Positions 1 to 8,889 are shown, counted from the first letter of the stretch. The stretch is 64,000 nt of DNA from Phytopseudomonas dryadis (GCF_004327355.1 NZ_QJUM01000031.1:1-64000); one strand, 5' to 3'. Notes: generated from the sequence alone by a model not told the origin. Translations and numbers: made by a program.

Positions 1-99
1 GGCCACTCTACAGACGAGGTCACGCAAGGTGCCTCCAGGAGCGAACGGCCTCCCCGGTAACTGCTTCCGTCATGGTTGTTGACAGACAAGCTCAACATA

Positions 100-537
100 C
101 AAGGAGCGTCGCCCCCGGCGCGATGCGCTGGCGGCCATGCTGCAAAACCGCGGTGTGGCCACGATTCGCCGCGAGGGCGCGGCTCCTACAGAAAAGCGGC
201 AAGCCTACCGTCCGCGTAGGAGCGTCGCCCCCGCCGCGATGCGCTGGCGGCCATGCTGCAAAACCGCGGTGTGGCCACGATTCGCCGCGAGGTCGCGACT
301 CCTACGGAAAAGCGGCAAGCCTACCGTCCACGTAGGAGCGTCGACCCCGGCGCGATGCGAGGGCGGCCATGCTGCAAGAACGCGCTATGGCCACGATTCG
401 CCGCGAGGTCGCGGCTCCTACGGAAAAGCGGCAAGCCTACCGTCCGCGTAGGAGCGTCGACCCCGCCGCGATGCGAGGGCGGCCATGCTGCAAGAACGCG
501 CTATGGCCACGATTCGCCGCTAGGTCGTGGCTCCTAC
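100..537. repeat. 116-bp tandem repeat, four copies, Pseudomonas intergenic palindrome family
   Basis: Four units start near 100, 216, 332 and 448, an exact 116-bp period. Each opens with GTAGGAGCG (CAAGGAGCG in the first) and closes about 89 bp later with GCTCCTAC, so each unit is an imperfect inverted repeat followed by a 26-bp spacer containing AAGCGGCAAGCC. Copies differ by scattered substitutions. The same family recurs as a single copy at 29531-29619. Open frames through it are repeat artefacts. Bases 1-99 and 538-696 show no gene I can support, so whether glpK lies just upstream cannot be told. Confidence 0.9.
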
Positions 538-696
538 GCGAATGTGGCAATGCTGCGCGCTTATTGCTGAATCCCGTGTCGATACCGTGCGACCGACTGT
601 GTCGCGGCACAAGGGCTCGTTCCGTCGGCAACTGGCAGGGAGCGGATCGGTGCGGCATCATGGGCGGATTCTGCACGGCAGCCCGAAGGAAGCCCC

Positions 697-1452
697 ATGA
701 ATCTGCCTCCCCGTCAGCAGCAAATCCTCGATCTGGTTCGTGAACGCGGCTATGTCAGCATCGAGGAACTGGCCAAGCTGTTCGCCGTTACCCCGCAAAC
801 CATCCGCCGCGATATCAACCAGCTGGCGGAAGCCAACCTGCTGCGCCGCTACCACGGCGGCGCGGCCTATGACTCCAGCGTGGAAAACACCGCCTACGCC
901 ATGCGCGCCGACCAGATGCGCTATGAAAAACAACGCATCGGCGAAGCCGTCGCCGCGCAGATCCCCGACCACGCCTCGCTGTTCATCAACATCGGCACCA
1001 CCACCGAATCCATTGCCCGCGCCCTGCTCAACCACAGTCACCTGAAGATCATCACCAACAACCTGCACGTGGCCTCGATGCTCAGCGCCAAGGACGATTT
1101 CGACGTGCTGCTCACCGGCGGCAACGTCCGCCGCGATGGCGGCGTGGTGGGCCAGGCCAGTGTCGACTTCATCAACCAGTTCAAGGTGGACTTCGCCCTG
1201 GTCGGTATCAGCGGCATCGACGAAGACGGCAGCCTGCTGGACTTCGACTATCAGGAAGTGCGCGTGTCCCAGGCGATCATCGCCAATGCCCGGCAGGTCA
1301 TCCTGGCCGCCGACTCCAGCAAGTTCGGGCGTAACGCCATGATCCGCCTCGGCCCCATCAGCCTGATCGACTGCCTGGTGACCGACCAGCAACCGGTACC
1401 GGCCCTGAGCCAACTGCTCGACCAGCACAAGATCCGCCTCGAAGTGGTCTGA
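697..1452 (+). CDS. glpR: GlpR, DeoR-family repressor of the glycerol-3-phosphate regulon
   Basis: 251 aa, the usual length of GlpR. Residues about 1-57 form a DeoR-type helix-turn-helix (QQQILDLVRERGYVSIEELA, then VTPQTIRRDINQL). The rest is a DeoRC sugar-phosphate sensor domain with the FINIGTTTESIA and TGGNVRRDGG motifs. The ATG is preceded by AAGGAAG at a good distance. It lies 263 bp upstream of glpD on the same strand, as in other pseudomonads, where it represses glpD and glycerol uptake genes with glycerol-3-phosphate as inducer. The family and order support the name strongly; regulatory targets are inferred. Confidence 0.95.
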   Translation: MNLPPRQQQILDLVRERGYVSIEELAKLFAVTPQTIRRDINQLAEANLLRRYHGGAAYDSSVENTAYAMRADQMRYEKQRIGEAVAAQIPDHASLFINIGTTTESIARALLNHSHLKIITNNLHVASMLSAKDDFDVLLTGGNVRRDGGVVGQASVDFINQFKVDFALVGISGIDEDGSLLDFDYQEVRVSQAIIANARQVILAADSSKFGRNAMIRLGPISLIDCLVTDQQPVPALSQLLDQHKIRLEVV

Positions 1453-1665
1453 GCCCTTCTCCCTCGCCCTGGATCGGGCGCGTTCGAACGAGAAAGCGCC
1501 AGGTTTCATCGTGCGGCCATCCCGGACGATCGCCCGGACGCGATTCGCACCGGTAGCAGCCCGGGTTATCCCTCGGCATGCACCTTCCTTTCAGCGCGCT
1601 TCGATCAGTTTTTTCAATCGAAGCGCACTGGATAGGCCGTTCCTTATGCGCTAGTATTTTCAAAT

Positions 1666-1683
1666 ACGAACATTAATGTTCGT
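1666..1683. promoter_or_regulatory. 18-bp perfect palindrome upstream of glpD, probable GlpR operator
   Basis: ACGAACATTAATGTTCGT is a perfect palindrome 32 bp before the glpD start, in an A+T-rich patch of an otherwise G+C-rich gap. Its TTCG/CGAA half-sites resemble those of GlpR operators in other bacteria, although here they are arranged back to back. A shorter palindrome, CGTTCGAACG, sits at 1481-1490. Binding by GlpR is inferred. Confidence 0.6.
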
Positions 1684-1715
1684 TTCCAAATATCCAAGCG
1701 ATACGAGGCCTGCCG

Positions 1716-3266
1716 ATGCCGAGTTCCACTACCTTGCCCGCGAACCCTCTTGCCGAGGTCTACGATATCGCCGTCGTCGGTGGCGGCATCAATGGGGTCG
1801 GCATCGCCTGCGATGCGGCGGGACGCGGGCTGAGCGTTTTCCTTTGCGAAAAGGACGACCTCGCCCAGCACACCTCGTCGGCCAGCAGCAAACTGATCCA
1901 TGGCGGCCTGCGCTACCTGGAGCACCACGAATTTCGTCTGGTACGCGAAGCCCTCGCCGAGCGTGAAGTGCTACTGGCCAAGGCGCCGCACATCGTCAAG
2001 CCGCTGCGTTTCATCCTGCCGCACCGCCCGCACCTGCGCCCGGCCTGGATGATCCGCGCCGGTCTGTTCCTCTACGATCACCTGGGCAAGCGCGAAACCC
2101 TGCCGGCCTCACGCGGGCTGCGCTTCGGCGCGGGCAGCCCGCTCAAGGCCGAAATCGCTCGCGGCTTCGAGTATTCCGATTGCTGGGTGGACGATGCGCG
2201 CCTGGTCGTGCTCAACGCCATGGCCGCCCGCGAACAGGGCGCCCACGTGCATACCCGTACCCGCTGCGTCAGCGCCAGGCGCAGCAAGGGGCTGTGGCAC
2301 ATCCACCTGGAACGTGAAGACGGCAGCCTGTTCTCCGTCCGCGCACGGGCGCTGGTCAACGCCGCCGGGCCCTGGGTGGCGCGCTTCATCCGCGATGACC
2401 TGAAACAGACCTCGCCCTATGGCATCCGCCTGATCCAGGGCAGCCACATCATCGTGCCCAGGCTGTTCGATGGCGAGCAGGCCTACATCCTGCAGAACGA
2501 GGACCGGCGCATCGTCTTCGCCATCCCCTACCTGGAACGTTTCACCCTGATCGGCACCACGGATCGCGAGTACCAGGGCGACCCGGCGGCAGTCAGCATC
2601 AGCGACGCGGAAACCGACTACCTGCTGAACGTGGTCAACGCGCACTTTCGCAACAGCATCAGCCGCGCGGATATCCTGCACAGCTTCGCCGGCGTGCGTC
2701 CGCTGTGCGACGACGAATCGGACGAGCCCTCGGCCGTCACCCGGGACTACACCCTGGCACTGTCCGCCAGCGGCGAGGACGCGCCACTGCTGTCGGTGTT
2801 CGGCGGCAAGCTGACCACCTACCGCAAGCTGGCGGAGTCGGCGCTGGGCCAGTTGGCGCCCTTCTTCGAGCACATGGGCCCGCGCTGGACGGCCAGCGCG
2901 CCCCTGCCCGGCGGCGAGAACATGCCGGGCCAGCAGGCCCTGGTCGAAGCCCTGAGCGCTCGCCACGGCTGGCTGCCCGGCAACATGGCCCGACGCTGGG
3001 CCAGTTGCTATGGCAGCCGTGCCTGGCAACTGCTCGAGGGGGTCGACGGCCTGAGCGACCTGGGCGAACACTTCGGCAACGGTCTGTACGCCCGTGAGGT
3101 GGAGTATCTGCGTCAACAGGAATGGGCGCTCAGCGTCGACGACATACTCTGGCGCCGCAGCAAGCTCGGCCTGTTCCTCTCGCCGGTACAGCAGGCCCGC
3201 CTGCAGCGCTACCTGCAAGCCGGCACCTCGGGCAGCCCGCAGACGCAGCAGGCGCACAGCGCCTGA
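1716..3266 (+). CDS. glpD: Aerobic glycerol-3-phosphate dehydrogenase
   Basis: 516 aa FAD-dependent membrane-associated dehydrogenase oxidising sn-glycerol-3-phosphate to dihydroxyacetone phosphate with electrons passed to quinone. The N-terminal dinucleotide fold is clear (DIAVVGGGINGVGIACDAAG, about residues 17-36), followed by the family signature around SSASSKLIHGGLRYLE and a C-terminal region containing FGGKLTTYRKLAE. Length matches E. coli and P. aeruginosa GlpD (about 500-512 aa). The start was chosen as the ATG giving the normal short lead before the FAD motif. It is convergent with the next gene, with a 2-bp gap, and is probably controlled by GlpR through the palindrome upstream. Confidence 0.96.
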   Translation: MPSSTTLPANPLAEVYDIAVVGGGINGVGIACDAAGRGLSVFLCEKDDLAQHTSSASSKLIHGGLRYLEHHEFRLVREALAEREVLLAKAPHIVKPLRFILPHRPHLRPAWMIRAGLFLYDHLGKRETLPASRGLRFGAGSPLKAEIARGFEYSDCWVDDARLVVLNAMAAREQGAHVHTRTRCVSARRSKGLWHIHLEREDGSLFSVRARALVNAAGPWVARFIRDDLKQTSPYGIRLIQGSHIIVPRLFDGEQAYILQNEDRRIVFAIPYLERFTLIGTTDREYQGDPAAVSISDAETDYLLNVVNAHFRNSISRADILHSFAGVRPLCDDESDEPSAVTRDYTLALSASGEDAPLLSVFGGKLTTYRKLAESALGQLAPFFEHMGPRWTASAPLPGGENMPGQQALVEALSARHGWLPGNMARRWASCYGSRAWQLLEGVDGLSDLGEHFGNGLYAREVEYLRQQEWALSVDDILWRRSKLGLFLSPVQQARLQRYLQAGTSGSPQTQQAHSA

Positions 3267-3268
3267 AA

Positions 3269-4336
3269 CTACAGTTGCACCAGTTGCGCGTCCTGGCGAT
3301 GAGCCTGCAGATGGGGCAGCACCGCGGCCAGCAAGGGCTCCTTGAACACCTCCTGGAGGCGATGGGCCAACCCCGGGATCAGACGCAGCTCGCTGCCGCG
3401 GATATGCGCGGCCACATGCACGCCGTGCATCGCCGGCAACAGTGGGTCGGCGGTACCGTGCACCACCAGGGTCGGCACCTGCAGGCGATTGAGCAGGTCG
3501 ACCCGGCTGGGCTCGGCCAGGATGGCCAGCAACTGCCGCTCCACGCCTGCCGGGTTGAAAGCCCGATCGTAAGCGACCTCGGCCTGGCGCAGCAACAGCG
3601 CCCGGTCATCGACCACCGTCGGGCTGCCCAGGGCGGCCAGCAGGTCGGCCTGCTGCTCCAGGGCCACTGCGCGGCTCGGCGCCTCGCGCCTGGCCAGCAG
3701 GTGCAGCAGGGCCTGGCTCGGCGCCGGCAGCCCCTGGGCGCTGGAACTGGTCATCACCAGGGTCAGGCTGCGCACCCGTTGCGGCGCCATGTCGGCGACG
3801 TGCTGGGCGATCATCCCGCCCATGCTGGCGCCCAGCACATGGAACTGCTGCACACCCAGGGCATCCATCAGCCCCAGCGCATCGCCGGCCATGTCGCGCA
3901 GGCCATAGGGCGCCGAGACCGACAGCCCCAGCCGATAACGCAGCGCCTCGTAGGCCAGGTTCGCCACGGGCGGCTCATCGGCCCACTGGCTCAGGCCGAC
4001 ATCGCGGTTATCGAAGCGGATGACGCGAAAGCCCTGCTCGCACAGGCGCGTGACCACGTCATCCGGCCAGTGGATCAGCTGCCCGCCCAGGCCCATGATC
4101 AACAGCAACGCCGGATCGCTGTCACGCCCGATGCTCTGATAGGCCAGGCTGACCTCGCCGACCCGCACGCTTTGCGTGCCGCCTTCCACGTCACAAGGCT
4201 GCGTCGCCCATGACGACATGCCGCACAGCGACAGTGCGACGAAAACAATGGCCGGGAGCCATTTTTGACGTCGCGCAGCGACGGCCCGGAGGGTGGCCGC
4301 CAGGGATGGCAGACCACAAAAAAACACGACACGCAT
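3269..4336 (-). CDS. Exported alpha/beta-hydrolase fold protein
   Basis: 355 aa from the ATG at 4336. The fold is plain: oxyanion region LLLIMGLGGQLIHW, DNRDVGLS, nucleophile elbow GASMGGM (Ser), a late Asp in VVHGTADPLLP, and a catalytic His in IPGLAHRLQE. The substrate is unknown; closest in style are esterase or lactone-hydrolase proteins of the family. The N-terminus has a hydrophobic stretch (LPAIVFVALSLCGMSSWA) typical of a signal peptide. That stretch is encoded partly by a 51-bp dispersed repeat (4251-4301), so the start is uncertain; an internal ATG at 4219 would give a protein without a full signal peptide. Confidence 0.8.
   Translation of the reverse strand: MRVVFFCGLPSLAATLRAVAARRQKWLPAIVFVALSLCGMSSWATQPCDVEGGTQSVRVGEVSLAYQSIGRDSDPALLLIMGLGGQLIHWPDDVVTRLCEQGFRVIRFDNRDVGLSQWADEPPVANLAYEALRYRLGLSVSAPYGLRDMAGDALGLMDALGVQQFHVLGASMGGMIAQHVADMAPQRVRSLTLVMTSSSAQGLPAPSQALLHLLARREAPSRAVALEQQADLLAALGSPTVVDDRALLLRQAEVAYDRAFNPAGVERQLLAILAEPSRVDLLNRLQVPTLVVHGTADPLLPAMHGVHVAAHIRGSELRLIPGLAHRLQEVFKEPLLAAVLPHLQAHRQDAQLVQL
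4251..4301 (-). repeat. Dispersed ~51-bp palindromic repeat, copy 1
   Basis: Read on the minus strand this matches the element at 7906-7958: a GGCC-CCCT-CGGGCC segment, then GTCGCTGCGCGAC and AAATGGCTCCCGGC. It overlaps the 5' part of the hydrolase reading frame, whereas the other copy is intergenic. Confidence 0.75.
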
Positions 4337-4573
4337 AACCCGATTCCAATACCCATGAACCAACCAAGCGCCCAGTGTGGCAGCGATCGACCCGGCCGCG
4401 CTGCCACACGAGCGTGACAGTTTGATGAAATCGGCTGGACGGATCGATTGGCGGCGCCGCCAGGCGGCTCGACAGCGGCAAGCGGCTGGGACAAACTGCA
4501 GCATCATGAGAGGCGCTCATCTTTCAGCGCCTATGCCCCGACGAGGGCAACCCCACCCGTGCAGAGACTCCCG

Positions 4574-5494
4574 ATGCTCGAAATACGCCACTTGAAAACC
4601 CTTCATGCGCTACGCGAGACCGACAGCCTGGTCGAGGCGGCGGAACGCCTGCACCTGACCCAGTCGGCCCTGTCGCACCAGTTCAAGGAACTGGAGGAAC
4701 GCCTGGGCATGCAGCTGTTCGTGCGCAAGACCAAGCCGGTGCGCTTCACCAGTGCCGGGTTGCGCCTGCTGCAACTGTGCGACAGCGTGCTGCCGCTGCT
4801 GCGCGGCGCCGAGCGCGACCTCTCGCGTCTGGCCGGCGGCACGGCGGGCCGGCTGCACATGGCCATCGAATGCCACAGCTGCTTCCAGTGGCTGATGCCG
4901 ACCATCGACCAGTTCCGCGATGCCTGGCCGGAAGTGGAGCTGGATCTGGCCTCGGGGTTCTCCTTCGCGCCGCTGCCGGCCCTGGCCCGTGGCGACCTGG
5001 ATCTGGTGGTCACCTCCGACCCGCTGGAACTGGCCGGCATCACCTATGTGCCGCTGTTCACCTACGAGGCCATGCTCGCCGTGGCCAATCAGCACCCGCT
5101 GGCCGCCAAGCCCTGCGTGCTGCCGCAAGACCTGGCCAGGGAAACCCTGATCACCTACCCGGTGGAACGCGACCGCCTGGATATCTTCACCCGCTTCCTC
5201 GAGCCCGCCGATGTCGAGCCGGCCCAGGTCCGCACCTCCGAACTGACGGTGATGATGATGCAACTGGTGGCCAGCGGTCGCGGCGTCTGCGGCCTGCCCA
5301 ACTGGGCGCTGCACGAATACAGCTCACGCCACTACGTGACCGCCAAGCGCCTGGGCGACAAGGGGCTGTTCGCCACGCTCTACGCCGGCATCCGCACCGA
5401 CATGCTCGACGCGCCCTTCATGCGCGACTTCCTGCTCACCGCCAAGGACACCTCCTTCGCCAACCTGGAAGGCGTCAGCGTCGCCCGGCAGTGA
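4574..5494 (+). CDS. metR: MetR, LysR-family regulator of methionine biosynthesis
   Basis: 306 aa, typical for MetR. The N-terminal LysR helix-turn-helix reads LRETDSLVEAAERLHLTQSA with SHQFKELEERLG. The effector domain carries MetR hallmarks such as IECHSCFQWLMPTIDQFR and the conserved ELTVMMMQLVASGRGVCGLP. MetR activates metE and other methionine genes with homocysteine as co-effector. The ATG was chosen because the protein family begins MLEIRHLKTL. No methionine gene lies beside it here. It is convergent with the permease that follows. Confidence 0.92.
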   Translation: MLEIRHLKTLHALRETDSLVEAAERLHLTQSALSHQFKELEERLGMQLFVRKTKPVRFTSAGLRLLQLCDSVLPLLRGAERDLSRLAGGTAGRLHMAIECHSCFQWLMPTIDQFRDAWPEVELDLASGFSFAPLPALARGDLDLVVTSDPLELAGITYVPLFTYEAMLAVANQHPLAAKPCVLPQDLARETLITYPVERDRLDIFTRFLEPADVEPAQVRTSELTVMMMQLVASGRGVCGLPNWALHEYSSRHYVTAKRLGDKGLFATLYAGIRTDMLDAPFMRDFLLTAKDTSFANLEGVSVARQ

Positions 5495-5512
5495 CGGGCG
5501 AGGCGCTGGCGT

Positions 5513-6835
5513 TCAGGCTGCGTCGAACTGCATCTCCGGCGGCTGGCGACGGAAGCCCGCGGTCAGCCAGCCCAGGTAGATCACGCCCAGCGCCAGCCAG
5601 CACATACCGAGGGTGATCGCCAGGTGATCCAGGCTCAGCATCAGCCACAGGGTCGCCAGCATGCCGAACAGCGGGAACGCCAGATGCAGCATCAGCTCAC
5701 GCGCGCCGCGCCGACGGCTGCCGATCCAGTAATGGAAGATGACCGACAGGTTGACCAGCGAGAACGCCAGGAATGCCCCGAAGTTGATGAACGAGGTCGA
5801 GGTGGTCACATCCAGCTTCAGCGCCAGCAGGGCCACCACGGCACACAGCAGGATGCTTCCCAGTGGCGTGCCGAAGCGCTTGCTCAGGGTACCGAACAGG
5901 CGCCTGGGCAGCACGCCGTCACGGCCCATGGCGAACAGCAGGCGCGAAGCACTGGCCTGGGCCGACAGCCCCGAGGTGAACTGGCCGACGATCAGGCCGA
6001 TCAGGAATATCGACACGAACAGATCACCGCCGATATTGCGGGCGATCTCGTAGGCCGCCGAGTCGGCGTTGGCGAACACGGCGCCGGGATGGGCGAGCTG
6101 CACGAAGTAGGAAGTGACGATGAAGAGCAGACCGCCAATCAGGGTGATCAACAGAATCGCCCTGGGGATGGTTTTCTGCGCATCGCGGGTTTCCTCGGTC
6201 AGGGTGCTGACCGCGTCGAAACCGAGGAACGAATAGCAGGCGATGGCGGCGCCGCCCATCACCAGGGGCAGGCTGAAGCTGCCGTCGAAGAAGGGTTCCA
6301 GGCTCCACAGCGGCTTGCTCGCATCCCCCGCCACGTAGTGCACGCACAGGGCGACGAAGGCGATCAGCACCAGCAGTTGCACCAGCATCAGCAGCCCGTT
6401 GACCGTCTTGGCCAGTTGCAGGCCGACCACGTTGATCAGCGAGGTCACCACGATGAATCCCAGTATCCAGATCGCCTGCGGCACCGCGGGAAACGCCGAG
6501 CCCAGGTAGGCCGCACCGATCAACCAGATGGCCATGGGCAGGAACAGGTAATCGAGCAGTACCGCCCAGCCGGCGATAAAGCCCAGTTTCGGGCTGACCG
6601 ACTTGCGCACGTAGGTATAGGCGGAACCGGCCACGGGAAAGGCTGCGGCCATTTTCGCGTAGCTCAGCGCCGTGAACAGCATGGCCAGGGTGGCGGCCAC
6701 ATAGGCTGCTGGCACCCGCCCCTCGGTCACCTCGGCCAGAATGCCGAAGGTGCCGAGCACGATGATCGGGGTCATGTAGGCGATGCCGAACAGCACCACC
6801 GAACCTAGCGAAAGTGTACGTTTGAGATTGGCCAT
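5513..6835 (-). CDS. APC-superfamily permease, PuuP-like (putrescine or amino-acid importer)
   Basis: 440 aa with about 12 hydrophobic segments. The start at 6835 gives MANLKRTLSLGSVVLFGIAY; the upstream extension is not protein-like. It resembles E. coli PuuP along its length: YMTPIIVLGTFGI, SYAKMAAAFPVAGSAYTY, GWAVLLDYLFLPM, YSFLGFDAVSTLTEETRDA and LINFGAFLAFSLVNLSV-like segments. PuuP imports putrescine; the substrate here is inferred only at the level of a polyamine or amino acid. It sits 236 bp downstream of a nitrilase-family hydrolase on the same strand, with a LuxR regulator divergent from that, suggesting a small uptake and degradation unit. Confidence 0.82.
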   Translation of the reverse strand: MANLKRTLSLGSVVLFGIAYMTPIIVLGTFGILAEVTEGRVPAAYVAATLAMLFTALSYAKMAAAFPVAGSAYTYVRKSVSPKLGFIAGWAVLLDYLFLPMAIWLIGAAYLGSAFPAVPQAIWILGFIVVTSLINVVGLQLAKTVNGLLMLVQLLVLIAFVALCVHYVAGDASKPLWSLEPFFDGSFSLPLVMGGAAIACYSFLGFDAVSTLTEETRDAQKTIPRAILLITLIGGLLFIVTSYFVQLAHPGAVFANADSAAYEIARNIGGDLFVSIFLIGLIVGQFTSGLSAQASASRLLFAMGRDGVLPRRLFGTLSKRFGTPLGSILLCAVVALLALKLDVTTSTSFINFGAFLAFSLVNLSVIFHYWIGSRRRGARELMLHLAFPLFGMLATLWLMLSLDHLAITLGMCWLALGVIYLGWLTAGFRRQPPEMQFDAA

Positions 6836-6925
6836 TACGGCTACTCCGGGGTTGTGATTGTTATGGCAGAGCCGAAGTCGGCGAACACAACGACGCCCCC
6901 GATGCGGGGACCGCCGGTATCGATG

Positions 6926-6999
6926 CGGAGGTAGACCTCCGTCTTGGCGTGAAAGAATCTGGCCCCGTATCGCATCGCCCCGAGGGCGGTCTCCTACGG
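6926..6999. repeat. Degenerate intergenic palindromes
   Basis: The 236-bp gap between the hydrolase and the permease contains a 7-bp-arm hairpin (CGGAGGT-AG-ACCTCCG, 6926-6941). It also has a segment at 6971-6999 that, read on the minus strand, resembles the GTAGGAG...GCGATGC arm of the 116-bp repeat family. No gene is visible. Confidence 0.45.
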
Positions 7000-7071
7000 G
7001 GTCGCTGACGGCCACAGGGGTGTCGCCGCGCCCCAGCTTTCCACTTGCGGCTTGTCTTTATGGCCTCCGTC

Positions 7072-7890
7072 TCAACGCGGAATCAAAAGCTCGCGGCGAC
7101 CGTCCGGGTAGTCGATTCGCTCACCGGGCAGCACCAGGCGCCGCTCTTCGAGATAGCGGTAATCGCTACAGGCAGCCTGTAATTGATCGAGGTCGAGCTC
7201 GACGACCTGCCGGCACTCCTCGCGTCCGGCTTCATACAACAGCCGCCCGAAGGGATCGACCGCGCAGCTGCCACCGGCGAAGAGCAGATCACCGTCACCA
7301 CTGCCCACGCGGTTGACCATTACCGCGAATGCCTGGTTTTCCATGGCCCGGGCCATGATCGCCGTGCGGTGGGTCGGGCCGTAGGGGTCCATGTTGCCGT
7401 TGGTGACAATGATCAGGTCCACGCCGAGCTGTGCCAGGGCGCGGGCGCTCTCCGGGAACTCGATATCGAAGCAGATCAGGATGCCGACCCGGATACCCTG
7501 CCAGGGCACCGTGACGTAACGGTCGCCCGGCGTGAAAATGCCACGGTCGGATGACCACAGGTGGGTCTTGCGGTAGCGCATGGCGATCCCGGCCGGTGTG
7601 ATCAGCAAGGTGGTGTTGTAGAAGACGCCACCCTCGTTTTCCGCCATGCCGATGGCCACCGAGACATTGCGCTCGCTGACCGCCTGCTGCACCGCCCGAA
7701 CCGTCGGCCCGTCCAGCGGTTCGGCCAGCTCGGCGACGGTCTGGGACGTGGGGAAGCCCATCAGATGGGTTTCCGGGAACACCAGTAGGTCGGTGCCGGG
7801 CGCGCAATTGGCAATGGCCTGTAGCGCACTGGCCAGGTTGTACGCGGTATCGCCGTCGCGACCGCGCAGTTGTACGAGTTCGATCTTCAT
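7072..7890 (-). CDS. Carbon-nitrogen hydrolase (nitrilase superfamily)
   Basis: 272 aa, normal for this amidase superfamily. The catalytic triad is intact: Glu40 in LLVFPE, Lys108 in MRYRKTHLW and Cys140 in GILICFDIEFPE. The start at 7890 has AGGA about 8 bp upstream and begins directly at the first beta strand (MKIELVQLRG). The family hydrolyses amides, nitriles or N-carbamoyl compounds. The neighbouring PuuP-like permease suggests a polyamine- or amino-acid-derived amide (for example an N-carbamoyl polyamine), but the substrate is not shown by sequence. Probably controlled by the divergent LuxR-type regulator. Confidence 0.85.
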   Translation of the reverse strand: MKIELVQLRGRDGDTAYNLASALQAIANCAPGTDLLVFPETHLMGFPTSQTVAELAEPLDGPTVRAVQQAVSERNVSVAIGMAENEGGVFYNTTLLITPAGIAMRYRKTHLWSSDRGIFTPGDRYVTVPWQGIRVGILICFDIEFPESARALAQLGVDLIIVTNGNMDPYGPTHRTAIMARAMENQAFAVMVNRVGSGDGDLLFAGGSCAVDPFGRLLYEAGREECRQVVELDLDQLQAACSDYRYLEERRLVLPGERIDYPDGRRELLIPR

Positions 7891-7905
7891 CACGATTCCT
7901 GTTGT

Positions 7906-7958
7906 GGCGGCCCACCCTTCGGGCCGTCGCTGCGCGACGCTGAAAATGGCTCCCGGCA
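7906..7958 (+). repeat. Dispersed ~51-bp palindromic repeat, copy 2
   Basis: Starts GGCGGCCCACCCTTCGGGCC, then GTCGCTGCGCGACG and AAAATGGCTCCCGGC. It is homologous to the minus-strand element at 4251-4301. Located between the hydrolase and the divergent luxR-type gene. Confidence 0.75.
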
Positions 7959-8103
7959 ATTTTTTGGGCAGCGGGCGGTAAAGGCGTCAGAATCGGCTCA
8001 CGCGATCCTTCGGCCAGGCTGGCCGGCAATGGCATGTGCCGAGTATGGCGACAAGGATCGCGGTCGGTAATCACGCAGGTGGGTTAACCCATTGGGGGTA
8101 GAC

Positions 8104-8889
8104 ATGGGACTTTCATTGCAGGAGATCGCCTGGCACCAGTCGGTCGGCAAGCTGATCGAAGCACTGGATCGTCCCGGCTTCTGGACGGCGCTGGTACGCA
8201 TACTGGAACAATACGTGGCGTTCGACAGTTGGGTGGTGCTGATCTTCAGTGACACGCGCCCCCAGGTGCTCGCCGAGTGCCCAGGGCTCGACGGCGGCCC
8301 CGACACCCTGTTTCTGGACTACCTCAAGGGCCTCTATCAGCTCGATCCCTTCTACATCGACAGTCGCGAGCGCGCCGTGGGCGGACTGCTGCATCTGGCG
8401 GACGTGGCCCCGGAGCGCTTCGAACGAACCGACTACTACCAGCGCTACTTCCGGCTCAACGTGGTAGTCGACGAAGTGCAATTCAATGTACCGCTGCAGG
8501 CCGGTCACACCCTCTGCCTGTCGCTCGGCGCACGCCACCTGTTCAGCCCCGAGAGCCTCGCCTTGCTCGGCTTGATTCAACCCTGGGTCAGCGGCCTGAT
8601 GCGTCAGCGTCTGGCCTTCGAGCAGGATCTGCTACGCGGCACGGCACCCGGCCCGGCTCAACCACAAACGCCCGGCAGTGCCGGACACCGGCTGGAAAAC
8701 ACCCTCACCGCGCGAGAGCTGGACGTCGCCCGGCTGATGCTCAGCGGCTGCTCGGGCAAGGAGATCGCACGCAAACTGGCCATTTCGACGGAGACGGTGA
8801 AAGTGCATCGCAAACACATCTACGGCAAGCTGGGGATCAACTCACAGTCCGAACTGTTCGCCCTGTTCCTCCAGGCGCAGCAGGACTGA
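8104..8889 (+). CDS. LuxR-family transcriptional regulator
   Basis: 261 aa from the ATG at 8104, which has GGGGGTAG just upstream; a TTG at 8092 is the less likely alternative. The C-terminal 60 residues form a classical LuxR helix-turn-helix: LTARELDVARLMLSGCSGKEIA, then LAISTETVKVHRKHIYGKLG. The N-terminal ~190 residues are an alpha/beta sensor region (EQYVAFDSWVVLIFSD and later ALLGLIQPWVSGLMRQ) without an autoinducer-binding signature or a phospho-acceptor receiver, so the ligand is unknown. It is divergent from the amidohydrolase and permease genes, its likely targets. Confidence 0.85.
   Translation: MGLSLQEIAWHQSVGKLIEALDRPGFWTALVRILEQYVAFDSWVVLIFSDTRPQVLAECPGLDGGPDTLFLDYLKGLYQLDPFYIDSRERAVGGLLHLADVAPERFERTDYYQRYFRLNVVVDEVQFNVPLQAGHTLCLSLGARHLFSPESLALLGLIQPWVSGLMRQRLAFEQDLLRGTAPGPAQPQTPGSAGHRLENTLTARELDVARLMLSGCSGKEIARKLAISTETVKVHRKHIYGKLGINSQSELFALFLQAQQD

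Noticed and set aside
100..537. CRISPR array
   Set aside because: Units are 116 bp, the spacer between palindromes is repeated rather than unique, and no cas gene is nearby.
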